Source: Helicoverpa zea (Eukaryota > Arthropoda > Insecta > Lepidoptera > Noctuidae). From it: a stretch of 64,000 nucleotides of DNA. Within the stretch, counting starts at the first letter, position 1; each line of letters begins with the position of its first letter. Under the pieces are notes generated by a model, which did not search any database, was not told where the DNA came from, and worked only from the letters and a program-made list of their open reading frames with translations. The position numbers and the translations under genes were made by a program. The stretch lies in assembly GCF_022581195.2 (NCBI RefSeq), contig NC_061454.1:6572001-6636000 (forward strand), in the 5' to 3' direction. Below, piece after piece: positions 26,401-36,700 of this stretch.

Positions 26401-28232
26401 AAAATGGACGTTGTACCTTTTTATGATAGAAAAAATTATGTCAGACGGTTATAAAATGACAAGATTTTAGTGCAAAGCAATAATATGACGTGTTTTATTA
26501 ACACGATGTTATTAGGTCGACCAATATGTACTTAGCTAACTATCTATGTAATTAACTAATTTAAACATCTGCCAAGCATCGTAGCGTCATGAAAATTTCA
26601 AACTGTATGCAGTTCTACTACTTCTACTACTAATATGGTACAATCGAACTGATCTGATGATGAGTAGAACATCGTATCATAGCCGTGTTTGGCCTTGTTA
26701 GAAAAGTCTTGTAACAATCTCTGACCGATTAGGCTTTCGGATTTTACGTGCATCTATAAAAGCGTAATTTTTTAAAGGCGTGTTTTTCAAGTTTTTTCTA
26801 AATATTTTGTTACAGATACATCCGTCGCTATCGAGAGTGATGCTCGTAGGGTTTGGTGTGCTGGTCGTCTGTTTGGCAGTAAGACTGATCACCGCCTTCC
26901 TCGTGTGTCCAAGCCTGTCAATAAGAGAAAGGTTGTTCGTTTGCTGCGCTTGGGTGCCCAAGTCTATTGTAGAGGTGTGTATCGAAACCCATATACCATA
27001 GTAATATATACTCACTTCTTTTGTATTCCCTACGTAATTTATCTTGTTTTGTATCTATGCTAAAAAGGAATGGGTTAATTCGATTTTGACAAATTAAGTT
27101 AATATAACATTTTTAACCAGAAATAAATTTTCCTAAGCAGTTACTTAACTATTTCTACTATGTACGAGTACTTCTACATAAGAAGCTACACATTTTAGAA
27201 GGGCCGAAGGGCCCCAAAATTCAGGTACCAATAGGCGTTAATGGTGATCAGGACCCGACAGCCAAAGTCTAAATCCGATTAACCTATTGTTTCGAATAAT
27301 GAACGGAGCGTGGTGACATCGCTTCTAGCTGATCTTTCCACCCAGTGTATTGACAACCCCAAACCAAAGTTCACAATCGGACGCTGACCTTTAAACTTAT
27401 CTTTGCAAATTATTCACGGCTAAAGTTAGGTCTTTAAATTCGAGAGACTTGAATTTACATGACTTTAGCGTATTATCTTTAGTTTATGCGTTGTCTTATA
27501 ATCCAGACTTTAGACAAACTATATTAAGTACATTTGTAAAACCATTAGGTAAGTCGAAAAGCTTGATAAACAATAACGTGCATAAAAGTCGATTTTCGCA
27601 TTGCATGTGCATTGTAATAAAATCGAATGATGATAACTGATAAGACAATGTATAATGCATATGAATACATACCATATGAGCCCACCATAAAACAATAATC
27701 TTATTACTCTTATACAATGTATTATAGAAAATTAAATGCTTCCTTATTTTCTTTAACACTATTTATCTTTTCAGGCGGTGCTGTGCCCAATAGCAATAAC
27801 AGCGTTTATTTCTACCGGTAGACATGATAAGGAGCAAATGGAGTGCGCAGAAACGCTCATGAGGATAATAGTGCAAGCTATATTGATCACTACGCCTATA
27901 GGCTTCCTACTCACCAAGCATTTGGGCCCGATACTGTTGAGAGAGAAGCATAAGAAGTGTCAAAACGGTAAATGATTCCTCTGTTATTATAATTAATTTG
28001 TTAAATACATACAGTGGTTTATTGTATAACTATTGAAAACATATAAGACGTGTACATATATTAATATTTCATGTTTTTTATTCATATAGAGAGACCTACA
28101 ATTATTTTTCTGGTAATCTCATCGACTAAGAATTTCCAAGTAACGGCGTTGCACTATACCTTTTTACATTTACTATGAAAATGTATCCAAAGTAATCAAA
28201 CATGTTTTTTTGTTACAGAATCCGAAATTTAA
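11470..28232 (+). CDS. Nha: NHA/SLC9B-type Na+(K+)/H+ antiporter, gene 2, complete (12 coding exons)
   Basis: A multi-pass membrane antiporter of the CPA2/NHA family, which exchanges Na+ or K+ for H+. The coding exons are 11470-11479, 16252-16315, 16376-16450, 16527-16651, 18193-18421, 18716-18885, 21688-21902, 22306-22477, 25870-26024, 26816-26974, 27775-27967 and 28219-28232. They splice in phase to 1581 nt, 526 residues, normal for the family. Residues 1-80 are hydrophilic and cytosolic, and TM1 is about 83-103. The family signature L-P-P-L-L-A-x-L-I-x-G...A-R-N is at 136-151, and W-I-W-G-F-L-L-G...A-S-V-S at 222-236. Arg428 (V-R-L-I-T) and Lys454 (A-W-V-P-K) match conserved membrane Arg/Lys. 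Where NHA proteins have Asp-Asp, this one reads G-G-T-D268-T269-A-L-S-V-T-A-F, so the second Asp is Thr. The C-terminus is short and basic. Exon junctions are inferred from homology and splice consensus. Confidence 0.92.
11480..16251 (+). other. Intron 1 of gene 2
   Basis: A 4.8 kb AT-rich intron. The only local structure I support is a cluster of TCTAGA-centred motifs at 15928-15990. Open stretches such as 13020-13235 have no recognisable product. Confidence 0.6.
15928..15990. promoter_or_regulatory. Cluster of heat-shock-element-like TTCTAGA motifs
   Basis: TTCTAGAA (15931-15938) is an ideal nTTCnnGAAn unit. A 10-bp inverted repeat, atattctaga / tctagaatat, spans 15928-15956, and a third TTCTAGA is at 15984-15990. 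The cluster is 262 bp upstream of exon 2. Function unknown. Confidence 0.3.
16252..16315 (+). CDS. Nha: Gene 2 coding exon 2
   Basis: Between attttcag and gtaagt; enters phase 1, leaves phase 2. Encodes KNATTALDKGVYIIHNEDFK, part of the hydrophilic N-terminus, poorly conserved across the family. Confidence 0.75.
16376..16450 (+). CDS. Nha: Gene 2 coding exon 3
   Basis: Between tttaacag and gtgagt; only 60 nt of intron separate it from exon 2. Encodes MNEDDTLLVTVTSRQNTIMR and a few more hydrophilic residues. Its internal ATG at 16377 could start a shorter isoform. Confidence 0.75.
16527..16651 (+). CDS. Nha: Gene 2 coding exon 4 (start of TM1)
   Basis: After tttcag, ending G|gtaagt; a 76-nt intron precedes it. 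An acidic stretch (EKNVGEAEEKEN) is followed by the first hydrophobic helix, F-L-H-Y-F-V-L-I-I-L-G, which continues into exon 5. Confidence 0.88.
16652..18192 (+). other. Intron 4 of gene 2
   Basis: AT-rich with no recognised feature beyond the splice sites. Confidence 0.6.
18193..18421 (+). CDS. Nha: Gene 2 coding exon 5 (TM1-TM3 region)
   Basis: The acceptor cttcatag|GA is forced by phase, since the frame has a TGA just upstream at 18171. Encodes residues 92-168 with three hydrophobic stretches and the L-P-P-L-L...G-I-A-A-R-N signature. The donor AG|gtgggc is weak but the join to exon 6 restores R-K-I-Y-P-V, a family motif. Confidence 0.92.
18716..18885 (+). CDS. Nha: Gene 2 coding exon 6
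   Basis: Encodes residues 168-224, including I-L-G-K-G-S-L-G-W and L-P-W-T-A-E-V-V-T-L-A-V, which align with the R-A-G-L-G-L and P-x-x-x-E-A helices of NHA proteins. Ends W-I-W-G at G|gtacga. Confidence 0.93.
19411..19535. promoter_or_regulatory. GC- and CpG-rich pocket within intron 6 of gene 2
   Basis: A sharply GC-rich stretch dense in CG dinucleotides inside AT-rich intron; it includes tgacgtgg at 19426-19433. It reads open on both strands with Arg/Ala-rich products, as expected of GC-rich non-coding DNA. An internal promoter or enhancer is possible. Confidence 0.3.
20429..20443 (+). repeat. Target-site duplication, left copy (R1-clade LINE)
   Basis: gataatcgcacacaa, identical to 21589-21603, flanks the LINE insertion. 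Confidence 0.9.
20444..21243 (+). pseudogene. R1-clade LINE ORF2 C-terminal fragment
   Basis: About 266 codons of uninterrupted frame. The whole N-terminal endonuclease and most of the reverse transcriptase are absent, so it cannot move on its own. The Arg-rich C-terminal tail (S-R-R-G-G-R-R-R) is intact. Codon use is much more GC-rich than that of the host exons. Confidence 0.85.
20444..21588 (+). mobile_element. 5'-truncated R1-clade non-LTR retrotransposon
   Basis: An intact 3' segment of a LINE ORF2 is followed by a 3' UTR and an 18-A tail (21571-21588), bracketed by a perfect 15-bp target duplication. The reading frame is open from the truncation to the stop at 21241-21243. It begins in the region after the RT fingers/palm (V-V-R-A-M-A-L-Y-A-A-P-V-W), typical of R1-clade elements, and carries a zinc knuckle C-X2-C-X9-H-X4-C (Cys at 20941, 20950; His at 20980; Cys at 20995). 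The RT catalytic motifs and endonuclease are missing by 5' truncation. It sits in sense orientation in intron 6 of gene 2. The open frame, intact tail and perfect duplication indicate a recent insertion. Confidence 0.92.
21589..21603 (+). repeat. Target-site duplication, right copy (R1-clade LINE)
   Basis: gataatcgcacacaa directly after the poly-A tail. Confidence 0.9.
21688..21902 (+). CDS. Nha: Gene 2 coding exon 7 (ion-binding region)
   Basis: Encodes residues 225-296. F-L-L-G-S-I-Y-A-S-V-S-C-P is the first discontinuous-helix region (family usually A-V-S-P-A). G-T-D-T-A-L-S-V-T-A-F sits at the site of the family Asp-Asp pair. Joins phase 0 to exon 8 at AGG|gtaagt. Confidence 0.93.
22306..22477 (+). 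CDS. Nha: Gene 2 coding exon 8
   Basis: After gtgttgcag. Encodes two membrane helices, A-C-A-L-F-L-G-T-V-A-G-V-I-W-G and R-V-L-F-V-L-V-G-G-L-C-A-L-F, ending in a Gly-rich H-F-G-W-G-G-A-G turn completed in exon 9. Confidence 0.92.
22478..25869 (+). other. Intron 8 of gene 2
   Basis: A 3.4 kb intron. It contains one SINE (24236-24608) next to a 41-bp tandem duplication, and a 130-bp segment bounded by inverted copies of caatgaccccg (23373-23383 and 23492-23502). The rest is AT-rich and unassigned. Confidence 0.55.
24236..24608 (-). repeat. tRNA-derived SINE, nearly full length
   Basis: On the minus strand it reads cgtggtggcctagtgg (A-box), then gggttcgatcccaggtc (B-box GGTTCGATCCC). The body aatgcaacttttctaag follows and the 3' tail contains gtcggttagactgg-like and accccaacatgattggg sequence. 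It has a single copy of the A-box module. It sits in the first of two copies of a 41-bp unit (see findings). Confidence 0.85.
25870..26024 (+). CDS. Nha: Gene 2 coding exon 9
   Basis: After ttattccag. Encodes G-V-A-V-L-A-C-N-A, then W-S-S-V-E-P-I-L-F-A-Y-T-G-T-F-F-V, matching the family stretch W-x-x-x-x-P-x-L-F-x-x-x-G. Ends GTG|gtaacc. Confidence 0.92.
26816..26974 (+). CDS. Nha: Gene 2 coding exon 10 (conserved Arg and Lys)
   Basis: Encodes residues 406-458. Arg428 in C-L-A-V-R-L-I-T and Lys454 in A-W-V-P-K-S-I-V-E occupy the positions of the family's conserved membrane Arg and Lys. Phase 0 at both ends. Confidence 0.93.
27775..27967 (+). CDS. Nha: Gene 2 coding exon 11 (last TM helix)
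   Basis: Begins A-V-L-C-P-I-A-I and contains I-I-V-Q-A-I-L-I-T-T-P-I-G...L-G-P-I-L-L. Borders and phases equal the penultimate exon of gene 1. If the following intron were retained, the protein would end two codons later. Confidence 0.92.
28219..28232 (+). CDS. Nha: Gene 2 terminal coding exon
   Basis: After ttgttacag: AA TCC GAA ATT TAA, giving a C-terminus N-E-S-E-I. Very short; supported by the strong acceptor and the total length being divisible by three. Confidence 0.65.
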
Positions 28233-28870
28233 TAGAAAAAATGCAACAAAAGGATCTCATTAACGAATAATTATTTATTATAAGAGAATAAGTACCTCTT
28301 GCTTATAAAATATATCCATACAGTCCTCGGCCTCTGACAGGCCTTCTCTCAATCATAAAAGACAATGGGGACATTTGTAAGATAGAAAGAAAACATTAGA
28401 TTGATAATTCTACGCTGAGCCTAATTTATGAAAACTTAAAAGAATCTTTGCTTAGTCATTTCTATTGTTCGAATGTCAAGCGAAACCACGTAACATAAGC
28501 AATTAATATCAATTAATTATTATAACACTGACAATATGACTTGTTTTGTTGGTTTTATAAATATCTTTTTCTAGAGACGAGGCTGACAAAATGCGAGAGT
28601 ATTGTGAATATTTTAATAAGTTGAGATTATCACTGTATATATTATCTATAAGTTCACGAACAAAAATGTAAGTACAATCGATGTGTAAGTAATTTACGCT
28701 GAAAAACGTGAAGCATTCTCAAAGTGATTTATCGTAGTCAATGATCTTCTATAGTCTGTTACTGTTACTTTTAAGAACTGTATATAATAAGTTTCTTATT
28801 TTAACGTAAGTGTATGTGCCAACTTAAACAATTAAAGTAAGTAGGAAATAAAGAAAATAACTTATGCCAA
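28233..28870 (+). other. Gene 2 3' UTR with poly(A) signal
   Basis: A non-coding AT-rich stretch ending at ATTAAA (28831-28836) and AATAAA (28847-28852), followed by a T-rich region at about 28883-28897. The end point is inferred from these hexamers. Confidence 0.55.
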
Positions 28871-30389
28871 TTAAGTGTTCGAGTTTTCTTTCATTTTAGT
28901 CCTTAACCTATAGAAATCGAAGTGACCCTACATCAAACGTAGTCAAAATCTCCTTCTTGCAACAAAAGGAAATATTTCTAGAGGAATTTTCAAAATTAAA
29001 TTGGTAAGGGTAGATTAACTCTTCTTAAAATCCCGTTTTAACACTTCATAATGAAAGTGATATAATATAACAATGGCTCTTGTATCTTGATGTCTCAAAA
29101 TGAATATATACACATAAATATCTAAACAATGTTGTATCCAGGCAATGCAGAAATAACTCATTGTATGATTACCTTACGCAAGTACAGATTATTATACATA
29201 TGTAGGTATAGTTCATTAATTATTATTAAATGAGATATTATACAATGGAAATATTTAAGAAAACCATTAATTAATACCAATTTTATGAAAACTGTTTTTG
29301 AATTCTACTATAATGTACTTTACGCGCTCACTTAAAAGTTCTCATTTGCGCACCGCCTTACCTTAAGTAAGTTGGTTAACCACAGTCTACGACCACGGCA
29401 TTAAGTGAAACCATCGCTATCTCGTGCAAATTCATGTTACTAAGTGTAAAAACACCTCGCAACAACATTCAAAGTAAGGCAACGTAAAACTTCTTAGGAA
29501 AAGTATGAACACGTCAACGCCATCTCTTAGAATTTTCCTAAACTAAGTGGACAGTTTCCACTTGAAGCCGTAGCTAGTGTTCGCTGAAGGCTACAGTCAC
29601 TTAATACTCGCAAGACACTCCAATTAGATGGCGACACTGTCACTCTAATATTATATCATGATGAATTATACTTTTAAATGTAAATAAAACAAGTTTACAT
29701 GGCTAATATAAGATTGGATTGATATTTACAATATTCAATCAGTGTACTAAGTGCAATCTTATATTCGGCTTCGAACCTACTCGTACTGCTTAGGTTATAT
29801 ACATATCTTTCTAATTAAGTAGAGTGATTTCCTTCTTCGTAATTAAGTAGAGTGATAAAAATATAATTTAAAAAAACCCTACAAACAGTGAGTGCGTTTA
29901 ACAGCTTAGCACCTCATTTTTTTTACTTTTGACTGTATTTAAAGCGGAAAATTATTGAACTGTGTTTCTCGGTCAAAAACAATAATTACTGTGCTGTGCA
30001 TTAGCGTTAATGACGTTGTGATAGCGTCTCATCTAATAGTGTCATATGAGATCCCTTCAATTAACAAAGTACGGAGATCAAACAAGCGGCACAGGAGTGC
30101 GGCGCGCGCTCGCTGCGCCCGCGCCATTCCGAGCGGACCCCGGCGCACGCCCGTACACCGCCACGCGCCACCACTCCATCGCGACAATCGTAAATACTGA
30201 AACACACGTCCGCAAGTCAACGCCGCGCTGTAAACACGCTCCCGCGCCGGTTCAAGGGCTCTACGTGACCACCTCGAGGTGCTAACATAAAGGGCCATTT
30301 CTGTCACGTATACGACCACCTGATTTGTGTATTATTTTTTATCTAAGCTCTTTTACCTTCAACACACAAATATCTTATCTCAATTCAGC
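28871..30389. other. Intergenic region and GC-rich promoter area of gene 3
   Basis: AT-rich until about 30080, then CpG-rich to 30260 (for example gcggcgcgcgctcgctgcgc). This GC-rich block 200-400 bp before the first coding exon is the likely promoter or leader of gene 3. A hairpin aagtgga / tccactt is at 29545-29563. Confidence 0.45.
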
Positions 30390-30431
30390 TTCCGATTGAA
30401 TTGTGTTCGGCAGTAGCGAGCCTATCGGTCA

Positions 30432-30473
30432 ATGTTTGAGTGAAACGTTAGAAGAATGAACTTTAAAATCTAA
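30432..30473 (+). promoter_or_regulatory. Two short uORFs before gene 3 ATG
   Basis: ATG TTT GAG TGA at 30432-30443 and a five-codon frame with stop at 30456-30473. The second ends one base before the main ATG at 30475, so reinitiation or leaky scanning would be needed to reach it. Confidence 0.4.
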
Positions 30474-30474
30474 G

Positions 30475-30708
30475 ATGAAGACGCGTGATCGGCGAGCTAA
30501 GCAGGATTTTCGTGGGAAGCAGGACAAAAAGGGAGTCAAACAGGATATATCCCACGCGAGGAGTGGGAAAAGGCACGCACACTCGACTAGTTCCGCGGAG
30601 TCGGCTGCTGCGGCCCGCGAGCGTACCAAGCGGTCTGGCGTGGAGGCCGTCAAGCTACACCTGAAGGTGACCGGCGACCCTGGGAGGACATCACGATCTG
30701 CTACATCA
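30475..30708 (+). CDS. Gene 3 coding exon 1 (distal promoter)
   Basis: 78 codons from ATG to TCA|gtaagt. Composition is coding-like and GC-richer than the flanks, with many Arg, Lys, Ser and Ala. The downstream stop in the unspliced frame and the strong donor favour splicing here. Confidence 0.62.
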
Positions 30709-33700
30709 GTAAGTACACAAGATTTTTTTCACACATAATGTTCATAAAAAACATTAGTCTTAGATATATAACAATAAATTCGCTTACATGGTAGCACATA
30801 CCATTAATAAATACGAATGAACCATTTAAAAGTTTAAATTAATTCTTAAGGAAATAGGTACATGCATTAGTTAAGGCAACGATTGTGGACGGTCCTCGTG
30901 ATTCTAACGTACCTATGCGTTCGAGACAAAACAATCAAATTAGCGTTTCCATGTAATACAAGACTACACGCGCATTGATGTTCCACAAATTATAATACAA
31001 TCGTACATGGTATGTACAATTGGCAAATATTATGTCCCACTAAAAAACTAACTTGTATAGTATACGAGTAGTTTTGTGCCGCTTGTTCACTGATTTTGTT
31101 GTAAATACTCACATAGATGTAAAAGATAAACCTCAGTATATCGTATTTTTTCTTAACGTGGCAAAAACAACTTAAATGTTAATTGGCATACTTCTAGACT
31201 ACTCTACTACTACTCTGCAACAATGAATTTGAAACCATACCCTTATTTAAAAAAAACTTAGCCATGTAACAAAGTGCCTCTTATAGTTCATCATATACAT
31301 ATTTTTAAGACAAGGTAATAGAATATTTAAGACAAAAACATAATTTAATCTTCACCATAATTTAAATGTCCTGACCGTATTTTATCTTAACACCTTAGAT
31401 AAATGATAAATGCATTTGCTGTGACTTTGACGAGAAAACCATGTGATCCGTTTATCACATTTACAGATCGTGACAAACAGAGATTACCAGCCGATGCTAG
31501 GGCTTACTGATCTTATCACACTCAAATGACAGAACATACTTTTGCATTTTTATGTAAATCTCGGTCACTTGGTTGGCAACAAGGAACATAAGATATATCT
31601 TCTCTGATGACTCCATTTATTTACGGCTTATGTTTAACTGATCACCAGATATAGTAACAAACAGCAGACAAAAATAGTAAATGATCACCAAAATGAAACT
31701 CGCATTTTAATGTAAAACTATCACCAAAGTTTTAACACTTTGCTATCCTATTTAAGTGAAATTACTCCAAAATAAATCATGCGTAAGCCAAAAATAGTAA
31801 ATGATCACCAAAATTAAACCACCATTTTAAAGTAAGATTATAACCGAAGTTTTTAAATTCTGCTATCCTATTTAAGCAAAATGAGTCCAAAAAAATCATT
31901 GTTATCCCAAAAGTAGTAAATGATCACCAAAAGTAGTAAATGATCATCAAAAAAGTTTTTACATCTTGCTATCCTGTTTAAGTAAACTGACTCCAAAAAA
32001 ATAAGTTCGGCCTGATAAAATAAATGTAATAACATTATGGGGACCCTTTTCCTGCACTAGCGTGGAAAATTGTCTATTGCATGCCTCTAAACAGTGCGAT
32101 AAGAGTGTATTGAGAAACACATTCTTCTTCTTCTTTCTCCTGCCCTGTTCCCAATTTTACTTGGCGTCGGCGCAATATGTCATTTTCTTCCATTTTCCCC
32201 TGTCACTCGTCATACTGACACTCACGCATGCATTGCAAGCCGGACACATAACTTAATATGGCATCATAATACTTTATTTGGTAATAAGCCTACATTTTAT
32301 GGCAATCACAGTGACTTATTTAGGCAAAAATAATACATTAATTTGGTCGTCAATAGTTGGTGATCATTTACTAAATTTGGTGGTCGAATACAATTTAAAG
32401 TGAAGTCGTGACTAAAATAGCTGGTACTATTACATTTTTAGACTTTATTTTTCTGGTGTTCAGTAGATATTTCTGGTTGCAAAACTTAGGGTATCAAAGC
32501 ATTTTATGGTGGTCATTATATTTGTTCCCTTTATTTACAGCTCCAACACGCAGAGTCAGAACTCTCCCAAATCCTGTTCTGACAGGGATTTGTTTCACCA
32601 GGCTAGCAATTAAGCTGCTGACCGCTATTGAGCCTTGAGGCAAGCCTTTTGACAACTTCTTCTATTTAAACCACACACTTCTAGGCATCAGTTCCCCAAA
32701 AAAAATATTACCTACGGAAAATTATTCCACAAATCCATTGCGACCAGTCCAGAAAATCGCAATTCTTGTTAACTTATTTAAGGCATACCAAGTACGATAC
32801 TAGGTTCAATATTAAGATTTTTTTAGTCTTCAAGTAAAAATTATAATTAAGAAGTTAAACAATAAAAACAAATAATGCAGTACATCATCCATGTAGTACT
32901 TTATAGATATATCAACAAATAAAAACAAGAAATATCAAAACAACAATACTTTTTACTCGACAGTTAACAATGAGGAGTAATTATTGACTATTGACGACAA
33001 ACACAGGTGACAATGGCTGTGAAAATACATCTCTTGGAATTGCCAACAATAGATAGTAATGAACTAAGTAATTGTGGTTAATCGGGCCCAATTTCACTTG
33101 TTATCAATTTGTCTAGAAGAACTTACGTAAAGCATATAGATTGCTTTAGCCATATTTATGCAAATACACATTGAACTGCTTTTGTTTCCCAAATCAAAAT
33201 AAACTTCTGCTGATTACATTAAAAATATTATGAATATAAAAGCTTATAGTTGAACTAAAAAATATGTACACCCCGGTTTCCAAGGACATCGAAGAGTCTC
33301 GTCGTGCTTGTAAGTACTTGAAGGTTAATTGTCTTTATTGCCTCATTAACTCATTGATAAACGCAAGTTTGCTACTGATGGATTCAATTGATTACCGCAT
33401 CCTCGCATTTTACTTTTACTTCACCTACGTTCATCTTATGATGGATTCTAAATGTTATGTACTCAATATTAGTTTGCAATCGCAGTGCATTTAATGATAC
33501 CATACTAGAGAAAGAAAGTAGTGAAACCTGCCTAGCAAGCTATCCAATAAGCCTGACGGTAGAAACTCGTTGGGTAACTCAGGATTACTATTATTTATTC
33601 CGTCCGATTACTCGCGATTTTTCCATCGTTTACATAAGATAGTACACAGATAATTTCTTCATATAAAGGTAATTTTCTGTCGGCTATAAGTGATCTATCT

Positions 33701-36700
33701 AACGAGCCGGCAAATTACTAAAGAGCCCATTGATATAATTGAATTACGAACCTTTCAAGTTGTACTTATCAGTTCGGTAACAAACGCATTATTATGCACT
33801 CATCGTTGAGTACAACTACCGTGTCTGTGTTTGTCGTCTGTTAGAAACAGAGTCAGGAGCTGGACGGCAGTGGAGTTCAACTGGACTTCAGTTTATTTTT
33901 TACGAAGCCCTAAGATACGTGAGCGATGTTCACTTCCCAAACATAATGTGCTGTGTCCTCTTTAATCGAGACAAGAATGTTTAATTGACAATTATTGCGA
34001 GACTGCCATGGAATCTCATTGTTGATTGAGGAGAACTATTACTTTGATGACACATATTGCATTTAATTATTTTGTGTATCTGTTGGCTCAGTGTCTAGTA
34101 CAAACTTAAGGTTTTTCTTGGTTTAATCGACTAGTTAATGTAGCAAGCGTAAACTATTTTTTTTACTAGCTTCTACATTATCTAATACAAGAAACATGGA
34201 TTTAATATAATTATATAATTGATAAAACGGTGAAATAAATATTCCGTGAAAATTCCAGGATTATATAATTTGCCCTTTGCGATTTTCTCTTAAATGACAA
34301 ACTAATAATATAATTTAAGAGAAAATCATGAAGCAAATTTTTAATAGAAGTCTTTCCTATACGACGAATAAGGTACATAAAAATGCAATTTACCTTATTT
34401 TTATAACTTTCTAGTCAAAACAGGAATCTTAACTGTGAAGATAGTCGGCCCAGTCTCTTCAATAGATAAAATGTCTCGTGGTCATATTTAATACGAGTGA
34501 TAACTATCAGTAGAGTGCCCTGACACTCCATCCGAGAGCGCGCTTTCTTTCATCGACGGGACACTTCAGATAAACCTAGTACATTTCCTAATGAGGTTGG
34601 GAAAATTTGTCGGAAAAGCAGTAGGCATTTACTTAAATTCCTATTGAAACAGCAAGTTCTTTAAAAATAAGTGTAAAGAATAAATGGGAAGACCTTGAAA
34701 ATAAAACAAATAAAATATCTTGAAAGATTTTCCAATTTCCTATTATAAAACTGTAGGACTTTTTCCCTCCAATACAATAATTTACCTCAGGAACAGTTTC
34801 AACTATATTCATAAGTTCACGAAAACTAAAAACATTTCACGGCCCGGGTTCAACACTTGAGATCACCTATAACGTATTATTGACATAATGTGAAAATATA
34901 TGTAGCATACATTGAACTTTAAGATCTCTGGCAAATTACCACAAAAGACTTTCATTGCGAAAAAAAATACTATTTGACTGTCATCTGCTTAGCCTCTTCC
35001 CAGCTATGTTGGGGTCGGCTTCCAGTCTAACTGGATGCAGTAGAGTACCAGTGTTTTACAAGGAGCGACTGCCTATCTGACCTCCTCAACTCAGTTACTT
35101 GTGAAACCCAATACCCCTCGGTAAAAGTGATTGTCAGACTTTCTGGCTTCTTGTACCCGTTACAATTGCCAAAGATGTTCAATGGCAGCGTTACTATTTG
35201 ACTGTATTTAATGAATATTTTGAAACAGAAATAAACAAACGCAATCAAAATGAAAAGGTATTTGAAACGGCATTCAAGTGCTTATCATCCATGCGGGTCA
35301 TAAAACTCGGAAGTAGCGGACATTTCATGACGCAGGTTTTCAGGTTTATAATTGTACTTGATTTCAAGAAAATGATTGATGATTTTAATCGATATTGCTT
35401 TAGTCCGTTTTGTTGTAACACAAAAAAGCGACCCACAATTGGGAGAATATAATTCGCATTTTAATATATGTACAACTAAAAAAAACGTTATTTGTTTCTC
35501 ACTAATATCAAAAAATAAACCAGGCAAGCTCTATATTATTGACAAATACCTAAAGATTTATAAATAAGGACACGATAGCATTTTGAGATGAAAAAAAAAA
35601 AAAAAACTCTGTGCAATACCTAGAAAATTGCTTTAACTCTCGCGAAAGGTCACATTTACCGGGCCGTTTGAGTTTGCCGCAACATATTCTATAATAATAC
35701 GCGTCATATTTACCTAGGTTAACGTCATTTTGGTCCTTTAGATTATAATTTGGATACGTCATTTTACATGAAGCCTAACCTCAAGATCTAAATATCGTCA
35801 TTGGTAGTAAACAAACACAATTTGATAAGACAGTGAGCTCACGTGATAATTTCCAATGTGACAAGCGGCGACTGCTTTAATCTGTCCAGTCAGAAAAATA
35901 TCAATTTATCTGATCTGATCTTATTTAGTTATATAAAACTATCATTCAATCATGAGTTACAGTTTAGTCAAGTGTCCATCTTTCTACGAGTTGTAAAAAA
36001 TAAGTCACTAAGCAAATAAGTGTGCAAATAATTTAACGTAACATTATTATGAATTAGTTCAAGCAATTTTCTCACTGCTAATTGTTTATAGCTAATTAGC
36101 GGCGGTGGTGTTAATAGGGTAATTTGTACTCGTCCAGCCTCCTGGATTATACTAATTTTCTCAGTAAAGGTATGTAAAGTTGTTAGCAAATATGTTATGT
36201 GTAATATTTAACTTTTCTGAGATGTTTATATTTACAAAAACAAAAATAATAATTCTGCTGTGCTGTGACTAGAAAGCATACAATTTTATTTTGTAATAAG
36301 TGCTATAGTGCCTATTTTGTTTTAAGTTCATTAAGATCAGTATTGTTTTCTAGACATAAAGAAATATACTTACATAGTCGCAGCGTTTTTGTCTCAGAGT
36401 GACAATTATTTTCAGTCGCCTTAAAATTTAACGTGTAGCTATACTAAGGTGCTATACTAAGGTACGACAAACGGATGTAAAATTATATGAGATCGCCATT
36501 TCTAGTTGTATCAAGATTCATGACGTTAGCAACATTAACTATCTAAACAATGCAAATTGAATTTATACAAACTAATTGTTTACTTGTTCCCTAGGTGGTA
36601 ATCACATCACGACACAACTTCACTAAAACGTGTAAATGGATTTAGTAAAACGTCGCGTTGGCTATTGTTCATACTAATAAGCTGAACGTGTTCCTTTTAT

